Shown in pieces: positions 50,105 to 60,258 of a stretch of 60,258 bases of DNA. Position 1 is the stretch's first letter, and each line of letters begins with the position of its first letter. Under the pieces are notes generated by a model that was given only the letters and a program-made list of their open reading frames with translations, made no database searches and had not been told where the DNA came from. This DNA comes from Micromonospora sp. CB01531 (GTDB taxonomy: Bacteria; Actinomycetota; Actinomycetes; Mycobacteriales; Micromonosporaceae). The stretch covers positions 1 through 60,258 of the forward strand of contig NZ_LWLS01000087.1 in assembly GCF_001905095.1 (NCBI RefSeq), written 5' to 3'. Position numbers and translations under genes: made by a program.

Positions 50105-50790
50105 CCGCGCTGGTCCGGCTGCGGCTGGCCGGCTTCCTGCGTACCGGACGGGCGCTGGCGCCGGTGCTGGCCGGCCTGCTGGCCCTCGGCGTCCTCTACG
50201 GCGGCGGCCGGGCCCGGCCGGCGGAGGCGTACGGCGTCTCGGCAGTGGTGCTGTTCCCGGTGCTGGCCTGGCAGACCAAGATCCTGCTGGACGTCGAGCC
50301 GGACGTGCAGCGCCGGCTGGCCCGGGTGGTCGTGGGCCCGGTCCGGGAGCGGGCCGCCGGCCTGCTGGCGGCGGCCGTGGCCGGGCTCGGCACGGTGGCC
50401 GTCGCGCTGGTCTTCCCCTGGTTGGTCGGCGGGGTGACCGGCGAGACCGGGCCGGGGGACCGGTCAGTGGCCGCCGGAGTGGCCCTCGGCCTCTGGGCCC
50501 ATCTGCTCGCCCTGCCGGCGGCCGTGGCGCTGGGCGCCCTGGCCAGCCGGGCGATCACCCGCAGCGCCGGGTACGGCGTGGCGGTGCTCTCGGTCGGCGC
50601 GGTCGGTGCCCTGGTCCTGGGGCTGAGCGACTCGGTGCTGCCGTGGCTGGCGCCGCCGGTGATGCCGACCGCCCGGGCGCTGACCGGCGACCTGACCGCC
50701 TCGGCGGCACTGCTCCTGAGCGCCTGGGCGCTGGTCTGGGTGGTGGTGGCCCTGGCCGGCTACGCCTGGGGCCGCCGTACCCGCGCCTGA
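50101..50790 (+). CDS. ABC transporter permease-like membrane protein
   Basis: 229 residues with about six hydrophobic segments, of ABC-2 type by size and topology (VLAGLLALGVLYGGG, VVLFPVLAWQTKILLDV, AAVAGLGTVAVALVFPWLVGG, LWAHLLALPAAVALGALASRAIT, AVLSVGAVGALVLGL, LLLSAWALVWVVVALAGYAWG). No binding-protein gene is nearby, which fits an exporter. The GTG overlaps the ATPase stop as GTGA. It sits between the L1 and L10 genes and is followed by the long rplJ leader. Confidence 0.8.
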   Translation: MTALVRLRLAGFLRTGRALAPVLAGLLALGVLYGGGRARPAEAYGVSAVVLFPVLAWQTKILLDVEPDVQRRLARVVVGPVRERAAGLLAAAVAGLGTVAVALVFPWLVGGVTGETGPGDRSVAAGVALGLWAHLLALPAAVALGALASRAITRSAGYGVAVLSVGAVGALVLGLSDSVLPWLAPPVMPTARALTGDLTASAALLLSAWALVWVVVALAGYAWGRRTRA

Positions 50791-50948
50791 TTCGCCCGCC
50801 CGAGCGGGCCCCGGCCGGGCATGCTCGCCCTGATTGACTCGGTGTGCCGCACACCGGCCTGTCCCGCCCGGGCGATGGCGCAATGTGCCGTACCTCGGGG
50901 TGGGTCATCAACCCGGGTGAGGGTGACCGAGGGCACTCCGGGGGCGAT

Positions 50949-50978
50949 TTGGAAGTAGCGGGACACGTCGCGTAACCT
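50949..50978 (+). promoter_or_regulatory. Candidate rplJL promoter
   Basis: TTGGAA (50949-50954), 18-bp spacer, TAACCT (50973-50978), just upstream of the L10 leader. The preceding gap (50791-50948) holds no gene; it has a 7-bp inverted repeat, CGGTGTG/CACACCG, at 50840-50856. Confidence 0.5.
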
Positions 50979-50984
50979 TGTCGC

Positions 50985-51235
50985 GTAGTTCCACCCAGAG
51001 ACCGCTGGTCACCGTGCCCTGGCACGGTCGAAGGTCCCGCGATGACGGGCGACCCGCGCAGGGCGGCAAGCGAAAATCGGTGCTGTGCGTGGTCCGCCGA
51101 CTGCGCCCGTTGTGCCGGCCCTCGCCCCGTGCGCCCTGCGCCGGGGCTTTTCTCGTTGTCGTGATGCCTCCGCCGCCGTCGCGAGCGTCCGCTCGTCGCC
51201 GGCGTACCAGCTCCGAGCAACGAGAGAGGAGGGAC
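50985..51235 (+). ncRNA. L10 leader (ribosomal protein autoregulatory mRNA structure) with attenuator
   Basis: The ~250-nt leader of rplJ. The segment CCAGAGACCGCTGGTCACCG and following stems resemble the L10(L12)4-binding leader known in bacteria (Rfam L10_leader family). It is followed by an intrinsic attenuator: GCCCCG (51124-51129) pairs with CGGGGC (51142-51147), then TTTTCTCGTT. L10 binding would favour termination and reduce rplJL and possibly rpoBC expression. The identity rests on position and pattern; I did not fold it. Confidence 0.7.
51124..51157 (+). terminator. Attenuator terminator in the rplJ leader
   Basis: GCCCCG/CGGGGC stem with a 12-nt loop, followed by a genuine U-rich run (TTTTCTCGTT), one of the few U-tract terminators in the window. 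Confidence 0.85.
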
Positions 51236-51781
51236 ATGGCGGACAAGCCGATCCGGGCCGACAAGGCCACGGCCGTCGCCGAGCTGACCGAGAGCTTCCG
51301 CAACGCGGGGGCGACCGTGCTGACCGAGTACCGCGGGCTCACGGTTTCCCAGCTCACCCAGCTGCGGCGCTCGCTCGGCAAGGAGACCAGCTACACGGTC
51401 GCGAAGAACACGCTGGCCAAGCGTGCGGCGACCGAGGCGGGCATCTCCGGCCTCGACGAGCTGTTCTCCGGTCCTACCGCGCTGACTTTCGTTTCGGGCG
51501 ACGTCGTCGAGGCGGCGAAGGGGCTTCGCGACTTCGCGAAGGCCAACCCGAAGCTCGTCATCAAGGGCGGTGTCTTCGAGGGCAAGGCCATCTCCGCGGC
51601 CGAGGTCACGAAGCTCGCCGACCTGGAGTCCCGCGAGGTGCTGCTGGCGAAGCTGGCCGGCGCCATGAAGGGCAACCTGAGCAAGGCTGCGGCCCTGTTC
51701 CAGGCTCCGCTCGCCAAGACCGCGCGTCTGGCGGCCGCCCTGCAGGACAAGCGCGAGAAGGAGGGCGCCGAGGCGGCCTGA
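51236..51781 (+). CDS. rplJ: 50S ribosomal protein L10
   Basis: 181 residues. The N-terminal domain (ADKATAVAELTESFRNAGATVLTEYRGLTVSQLTQLRRSL, YTVAKNTLAKRA) binds 23S rRNA; the C-terminal helix (LAAALQDKREKEGAEAA) carries L7/L12 dimers. The ATG follows GAGAGGAGGGAC, a near-ideal ribosome site. It is expected to bind its own leader upstream. 54 bp separate it from rplL. Confidence 0.97.
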   Translation: MADKPIRADKATAVAELTESFRNAGATVLTEYRGLTVSQLTQLRRSLGKETSYTVAKNTLAKRAATEAGISGLDELFSGPTALTFVSGDVVEAAKGLRDFAKANPKLVIKGGVFEGKAISAAEVTKLADLESREVLLAKLAGAMKGNLSKAAALFQAPLAKTARLAAALQDKREKEGAEAA

Positions 51782-51835
51782 GGCCCCGCGGCGCACCCAC
51801 GTTCTTAGTCAAACCCTTAGGAAAGGACGCCAGAC

Positions 51836-52222
51836 ATGGCGAAGCTCAGCACCGACGAGCTGCTCGACGCGTTCAAGGAGATGACGCTGATCGAGCTCTC
51901 CGAGTTCGTGAAGCAGTTCGAGGAGACCTTCGAGGTCACCGCCGCCGCTCCGGTCGCCGTGGCCGCGGGCCCGGTTGCCGGTGGCCCGGCCGCCCCGGCC
52001 GAGGAGGAGAAGGACGAGTTCGACGTCATCCTCGACGCCGACGGTGGCAAGAAGATCCAGGTCATCAAGGTCGTGCGTGAGCTGACCGGCCTGGGCCTGA
52101 AGGAGGCCAAGGACCTGGTCGAGGCCGCGCCGAAGCCGGTCCTGGAGAAGGTCAACAAGGAGACCGCCGAGAAGGCCAAGGCCAAGCTCGAGGGCGAGGG
52201 CGCCAAGGTCACCCTCAAGTGA
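51836..52222 (+). CDS. rplL: 50S ribosomal protein L7/L12
   Basis: 128 residues. N-terminal dimerisation helices (LSTDELLDAFKEMTLIELSEFVKQFEETF), an Ala/Pro-rich hinge, and the C-terminal factor-binding domain (EFDVILDADGGKKIQVIKVVRELTGLGLKEAKDLVEAAPKPV). It recruits EF-Tu, EF-G and IF2. AGGAAAGG precedes the ATG. A strong hairpin lies about 55 nt downstream. Confidence 0.97.
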   Translation: MAKLSTDELLDAFKEMTLIELSEFVKQFEETFEVTAAAPVAVAAGPVAGGPAAPAEEEKDEFDVILDADGGKKIQVIKVVRELTGLGLKEAKDLVEAAPKPVLEKVNKETAEKAKAKLEGEGAKVTLK

Positions 52223-52279
52223 CCTTGCGTTGACCTGACGCGCGTCCGGCTCACGTGAGCCGGGGCACACCGCGTCGCG

Positions 52280-52313
52280 GCGGGCGGTGATCCGGAAACG
52301 GATCGCCGCCCGC
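52280..52313 (+). terminator. Strong hairpin after rplL
   Basis: A 15-bp stem with one G-T pair, GCGGGCGGTGATCCG (52280-52294) and CGGATCGCCGCCCGC (52299-52313), with a GAAA tetraloop. A smaller palindrome (CCGGCTCACGTGAGCCGG, 52246-52263) precedes it. It probably reduces read-through from rplJL into rpoBC. Confidence 0.85.
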
Positions 52314-52638
52314 TGTGCATGGTGGCACCCGGTGGCAGCGGCGTGAGCAGGGCGTACAGGTCGTTCGCGCCGGTTTCACAGTGGCGCCTGCCGGTAGCCC
52401 GTCGGAGGGAAAGACACCCCGAGCAGTAACCGGCCCTTGACGCGGCACCGGGCTGCCAGGCACGCTGACACCAGCAAGACCTTCCGCGCTTGCAACGGCC
52501 ACCTCTCGGGTAATGGCGGCGGCAGCACCATCGCCGTGACACCCGAGCGGCCCGGCAGGAGCGTCGCGTTCCGAGCGGCCCGGTAGACCTGGTTTTCGAG
52601 GTCCCGAGGCAAGTTCCGCGACGACCTGCGGGGTGGGC
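52314..52638. other. Gene-free region between the rplL terminator and the rpoB promoter
   Basis: 325 bp without a credible ORF. It is likely upstream promoter DNA of rpoB. I see no tRNA-like or other clear RNA fold. Confidence 0.5.
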
Positions 52639-52667
52639 TGGACAGCGGTTAGCCTCTCGGCTACACT
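52639..52667 (+). promoter_or_regulatory. rpoBC promoter (sigma-70 type)
   Basis: TGGACA (52639-52644), 17-bp spacer, TACACT (52662-52667). The -35 matches consensus at 5 of 6 positions and the -10 at 4 of 6. It predicts a start near 52674 and a leader of about 120 nt before rpoB. Confidence 0.75.
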
Positions 52668-52691
52668 GCTAGTTTGCGCTGCCTTCCGAAT

Positions 52692-52739
52692 TGACCCCTG
52701 CTCGGAAATGTCCGTTTGCGGATATTTCTGGTGGGGTCA
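52692..52739 (+). promoter_or_regulatory. Large hairpin in the rpoB 5' leader
   Basis: The outer stem TGACCCC (52692-52698) pairs with GGGGTCA (52733-52739); after an internal loop, GAAATGTCCG (52705-52714) pairs with CGGATATTTC (52719-52728) around a TTTG tetraloop, with one G-T pair. The lower GC of the inner stem is unusual here. It ends 55 nt before the rpoB start; no U-run follows, so it is not a simple terminator. Confidence 0.6.
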
Positions 52740-52794
52740 TTGGAGTGCACGCGTACCAGCCGTTCTGCAGCACCGGTCCTCGGAAGGACGCATC

Positions 52795-55700
52795 TTGGCA
52801 GCTTCCCGCCCTGCGAAGACCAGTCGTACGTCGAGCGCTTTTGCGCCCCGCCGAGTTTCTTTCGGCAGGATCACCGAACACCTCGAGGTCCCCAACCTCC
52901 TCGCCATCCAGAACGAGTCCTTCGACTGGCTCGTCGGCAACGAGGCTTGGCAGGGCCGGTCGGCGGACGACCCGCACGCACGCTCGGGTCTCGCGGAGAT
53001 CCTCGACGAGATCAGTCCCATTGAGGACTTCTCCGGCACCATGTCGCTCTCCTTCTCGGCTCCGCGCTTCGACGAGGTCAAGGCCTCGATCGAGGAGTGC
53101 AAGGAGAAGGACCTGACCTACTGCGCCCCGCTGTTCGTGACCGCGGAGTTCACCAACAACACCACCGGCGAGATCAAGAGCCAGACGGTGTTCATGGGTG
53201 ACTTCCCGATGATGACGCCGAAGGGCACCTTCATCATCAACGGCACCGAGCGCGTCGTGGTCAGCCAGCTCGTCCGTTCGCCGGGCGTCTACTTCGACAA
53301 GCAGCCGGACAAGACCTCCGACCGCGACCTCTCCAGCGTCAAGGTCATCCCGAGCCGGGGTGCCTGGCTGGAGTTCGACATCGACAAGCGCGACACGGTC
53401 GGCGTCCGCATCGACCGCAAGCGCCGGCAGGCCGTCACCGTCCTGCTCAAGGCCATCGGGTGGTCCGCGGAGCAGATCCGCGAGAAGTTCGGCTGGTCCG
53501 AGCTGATGATGACCACGCTCGAGAAGGACCACATCGCCGGCCAGGACGAGGCGCTGCTCGACATCTACCGGAAGCTCCGCCCGGGCGAGCCGCCGACCCG
53601 CGAGAACGCCCAGACCCTGCTGGACAACCTCTTCTTCAACCCGAAGCGGTACGACGTCGCCAAGGTCGGTCGTTACAAGTTCAACAAGAAGCTCGAGTTG
53701 GACGTGCCGATCACCACCGGCACGCTGACCGAGGACGACATCGTCGCCACCGTGGAATACCTCTGCCGGCTGCACGCCGGTGAGGAGGGCTACGAGGCCG
53801 ACGACATCGACCACTTCGGCAACCGTCGCCTGCGTACGGTGGGTGAGCTGATCCAGAACCAGGTCCGGGTCGGCCTGTCCCGGATGGAGCGGGTCGTTCG
53901 TGAGCGGATGACCACCCAGGACGTCGAGGCGATCACGCCGCAGACCCTGATCAACATCCGCCCGGTGGTGGCGGCGATCAAGGAGTTCTTCGGTACGTCG
54001 CAGCTGTCCCAGTTCATGGACCAGACCAACCCGCTGGCGGGCCTGACCCACCGGCGCCGGCTGAGCGCGCTCGGCCCGGGTGGTCTGTCCCGGGAGCGGG
54101 CCGGCTTCGAGGTCCGCGACGTGCACCCGTCCCACTACGGCCGGATGTGCCCGATCGAGACGCCGGAAGGCCCGAACATCGGTCTGATCGGCGCCCTGTC
54201 CACCTTCGCCCGGGTCAACCCGTTCGGCTTCATCGAGACGCCGTACCGGAAGGTCGTCAACGGTCGGGTCACCGACCAGATCGACTACCTGACCGCGGAC
54301 GAGGAGGACCGGTTCGTCAAGGCGCAGGCCAACGCCCCGCTGAAGTCCGACGGGTCGTTCGCCGAGGACCGCGTCCTGGTCCGCCGTAAGGGCGGCGAGA
54401 CCGAGGACGTGCCGCCGGAGGCCGTGGACTACATGGACGTGTCGCCGCGGCAGATGACCTCCGTGGCGACCGCGATGATCCCGTTCCTCGAGCACGACGA
54501 CGCCAACCGTGCGCTCATGGGCGCGAACATGCAGCGCCAGGCGGTGCCGCTGGTCAAGGCCGAGTCGCCGCTGGTCGGTACGGGCATGGAGTACCGCGCG
54601 GCCGTGGACGCCGGTGACGTCGTCGTCGCCGAGGTCGGCGGTGTGATCGAGGACCTCTGCGCCGACTACATCACCGTCCACCAGGACGACGGCCACCGCC
54701 GGACGTACCTGCTGCACAAGTTCCGCCGCTCCAACGCCGGCTCCTGCGTCAACCAGAAGCCGGTCGTCTTCGAGGGCGACCGCGTCGAGGCCGGTCAGGT
54801 CATCGCCGACGGTCCGTGCACCGACGAGGGCGAGATGGCGCTCGGGCGCAACCTGCTCGTGGCGTTCATGACCTGGGAGGGCCACAACTACGAGGACGCG
54901 ATCATCCTGTCGCAGCGCCTCGTGCAGCAGGACGTGCTCACCTCGATCCACATCGAGGAGCACGAGGTCGACGCCCGGGACACCAAGCTCGGCCCGGAGG
55001 AGATCACCCGCGACATCCCGAACGTCAGCGAGGAGATGCTCGCCGACCTCGACGAGCGCGGGATCATCCGGATCGGCGCCGAGGTCGTCCCCGGCGACAT
55101 CCTGGTCGGCAAGGTCACCCCGAAGGGTGAGACCGAGCTGACCCCGGAGGAGCGGCTGCTCCGCGCGATCTTCGGCGAGAAGGCGCGCGAGGTCCGGGAC
55201 ACCTCGCTGAAGGTGCCGCACGGTGAGACCGGCACGGTCATCGGCGTGCGCACCTTCTCCCGCGAGGACGGCGACGAGCTGCCCCCGGGCGTCAACGAGC
55301 TGGTCCGGGTATACGTGGCCCAGAAGCGCAAGATCCAGGACGGTGACAAGCTCGCGGGCCGCCACGGCAACAAGGGTGTCATCTCCAAGATCCTGCCGAT
55401 CGAGGACATGCCGTTCTTGGAGGACGGCACCCCGGTCGACATCGTGCTGAACCCGCTCGGCGTGCCGTCCCGGATGAACATCGGCCAGGTCCTGGAGACC
55501 CACCTCGGGTGGGTGGCCAAGACCGGCTGGAGCGTCCAGGGCGACGACGAGGAGTGGAAGCGCCAGCTCCGTTCGATCGACGCGCACGAGTCCGAGCCGG
55601 ACACCAACGTGGCCACCCCGGTCTTCGACGGTGCCCGCGAGGAGGAGATCGCCGGCCTGCTCGAGTCGACCCTGCCCAACCGGGACGGCGACCAGCTGAT

Positions 55701-56226
55701 CGGGCGTACCGGCAAGGCGCGGCTGTTCGACGGTCGCTCCGGCGAGCCGCTGCCGGACCCGATCGCGGTCGGCTACATCTACATCCTGAAGCTCAACCAC
55801 CTGGTCGACGACAAGATCCACGCCCGGTCGACCGGCCCGTACTCGATGATCACGCAGCAGCCGCTGGGTGGTAAGGCGCAGTTCGGTGGCCAGCGCTTCG
55901 GTGAGATGGAGTGCTGGGCGATGCAGGCGTACGGCGCCGCGTACGCCCTGCAGGAGCTGCTGACGATCAAGTCCGACGACGTCCTCGGCCGGGTGAAGGT
56001 CTACGAGGCGATCGTCAAGGGCGAGAACATCCCCGAGCCGGGCATCCCCGAGTCGTTCAAGGTGCTGCTCAAGGAGCTGCAGTCGCTGTGCCTCAACGTC
56101 GAGGTGCTGTCCAGCGACGGCGTGGCCCTGGAGATGCGCGAGACCGACGACGAGGTGTTCCGGGCCGCGGAGGAGCTGGGCATCGACCTGTCCCGGCGCG
56201 AGCCGAGCTCGGTCGAAGAGGTCTGA
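52795..56226 (+). CDS. rpoB: DNA-directed RNA polymerase subunit beta
   Basis: 1143 residues. The rifampicin-binding segment around residues 402-430 reads SQLSQFMDQTNPLAGLTHRRRLSALGPGG and shows the usual sensitive-type Asp, His and Ser residues. Other hallmarks are IETPEGPNIGLIGALSTFARVN, GHNYEDAIILSQRL, KLAGRHGNKGVISKI and the C-terminal LGGKAQFGGQRFGEMECWAMQAYGAAY. I chose the TTG at 52795 (LAASRPAKTSRTSSAF) because GGAAGG is 7 nt upstream and actinobacterial rpoB often starts at TTG; the frame runs on upstream to 52633 only by chance, across the promoter. Confidence 0.97.
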   Translation: MAASRPAKTSRTSSAFAPRRVSFGRITEHLEVPNLLAIQNESFDWLVGNEAWQGRSADDPHARSGLAEILDEISPIEDFSGTMSLSFSAPRFDEVKASIEECKEKDLTYCAPLFVTAEFTNNTTGEIKSQTVFMGDFPMMTPKGTFIINGTERVVVSQLVRSPGVYFDKQPDKTSDRDLSSVKVIPSRGAWLEFDIDKRDTVGVRIDRKRRQAVTVLLKAIGWSAEQIREKFGWSELMMTTLEKDHIAGQDEALLDIYRKLRPGEPPTRENAQTLLDNLFFNPKRYDVAKVGRYKFNKKLELDVPITTGTLTEDDIVATVEYLCRLHAGEEGYEADDIDHFGNRRLRTVGELIQNQVRVGLSRMERVVRERMTTQDVEAITPQTLINIRPVVAAIKEFFGTSQLSQFMDQTNPLAGLTHRRRLSALGPGGLSRERAGFEVRDVHPSHYGRMCPIETPEGPNIGLIGALSTFARVNPFGFIETPYRKVVNGRVTDQIDYLTADEEDRFVKAQANAPLKSDGSFAEDRVLVRRKGGETEDVPPEAVDYMDVSPRQMTSVATAMIPFLEHDDANRALMGANMQRQAVPLVKAESPLVGTGMEYRAAVDAGDVVVAEVGGVIEDLCADYITVHQDDGHRRTYLLHKFRRSNAGSCVNQKPVVFEGDRVEAGQVIADGPCTDEGEMALGRNLLVAFMTWEGHNYEDAIILSQRLVQQDVLTSIHIEEHEVDARDTKLGPEEITRDIPNVSEEMLADLDERGIIRIGAEVVPGDILVGKVTPKGETELTPEERLLRAIFGEKAREVRDTSLKVPHGETGTVIGVRTFSREDGDELPPGVNELVRVYVAQKRKIQDGDKLAGRHGNKGVISKILPIEDMPFLEDGTPVDIVLNPLGVPSRMNIGQVLETHLGWVAKTGWSVQGDDEEWKRQLRSIDAHESEPDTNVATPVFDGAREEEIAGLLESTLPNRDGDQLIGRTGKARLFDGRSGEPLPDPIAVGYIYILKLNHLVDDKIHARSTGPYSMITQQPLGGKAQFGGQRFGEMECWAMQAYGAAYALQELLTIKSDDVLGRVKVYEAIVKGENIPEPGIPESFKVLLKELQSLCLNVEVLSSDGVALEMRETDDEVFRAAEELGIDLSRREPSSVEEV

Positions 56227-56232
56227 GGTGAT

Positions 56233-56264
56233 GGTTCGGGGGCCGGTTCGCCGGCCCCCGAACC
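56233..56264 (+). terminator. Intercistronic hairpin between rpoB and rpoC
   Basis: A 14-bp perfect stem (56233-56246 with 56251-56264) closed by a TTCG tetraloop, 6 nt past the rpoB stop and 43 nt before rpoC. There is no U-tract, so it may be an RNA-processing or stability element rather than a full terminator. Confidence 0.75.
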
Positions 56265-56307
56265 TGCCCGTTAGCTAGGCAGTACAGACGACGACATAGG
56301 GGACATA

Positions 56308-60195
<3,888 letters not shown>

Positions 60196-60258
60196 GCACC
60201 AGCAACGACGAGGCCCCCGGCACCCCTTGGGATCTAGCGGTCCTCGCAACACCCAGAC

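Noticed and set aside
50840..50856. Operator for rplJ based on the CGGTGTG/CACACCG inverted repeat
   Set aside because: More than 90 bp upstream of the candidate -35, with no second copy in the window; kept only as a note.
52633..52794. N-terminal extension of rpoB back to the first ATG-type codon
   Set aside because: It crosses the promoter and the leader hairpin and shows no RpoB similarity; the TTG at 52795 has the ribosome site.

Overview
The window is high-GC actinobacterial chromosome and most resembles Micromonosporaceae (Micromonospora/Salinispora type). This rests on the codon bias, frequent GTG and TTG starts, Pro/Ala-rich protein tails, a TTG-started rpoB, HadA/HadB-type dehydratases between tRNA-Met and tRNA-Trp, and a duplicate nuo gene set followed by htpX. 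I see no integrase, transposase, CRISPR array or rRNA. Genus assignment is inference.

Layout, left to right. 1-7.7 kb: the 3' end of a Pro-rich protein, an alpha/beta hydrolase, two tandem secreted DUF3152 metzincin-like proteins, moeZ and a prenyltransferase-repeat protein. 7.7-13.4 kb: proBA on the minus strand, an alkyltransferase-like protein, a GPH-type transporter and a PLP-dependent decarboxylase. 13.4-17.5 kb, minus strand: two related secreted proteins, then a SigE-family sigma factor overlapped by a single-pass membrane protein. 17.6-36.5 kb: nine genes of a second, incomplete complex I (nuoB, C, H, I, J, K, L, M, N; no A, D, E, F or G), broken into three blocks by unrelated genes (DUF2252, glucose dehydrogenase, a GST-like reductase, a SnoaL-like protein and two tandem ~840-residue secreted modular proteins). 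36.6-44.6 kb: htpX, an MFS gene, a 31-aa membrane peptide, yajQ, tRNA-Tyr, a methyltransferase, a DUF3592 protein, a 52-aa exported peptide and a membrane GGDEF-EAL protein. 44.6-60.2 kb: the conserved information-processing block tRNA-Thr, tRNA-Met, rpmG, hadA/hadB-like, tRNA-Trp, secE, nusG, rplK, rplA, an ABC exporter pair, rplJ, rplL, rpoB, rpoC.

How the genes work together: nuoI-N form one translationally coupled operon (GTGA/ATGA overlaps), and nuoC-nuoH overlap by one base where nuoD normally sits. The set could build a proton-pumping arm plus B/C/I connecting subunits but has no NADH-oxidising module and no NuoD or NuoA, so it must borrow them, use other partners, or do something else. 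The rpl/rpo block carries a recognisable L10 leader with an attenuator, strong intercistronic hairpins and a good rpoB promoter.

The least explained structure is a family of short repeats that form mini-ORFs of about 20-27 codons, locked by stop/start overlaps between real genes. Three tandem 59-bp copies precede the GST-like gene, a relative links nuoL to nuoM, and a second type links nuoM to nuoN. Each ends immediately before the next gene's start codon.
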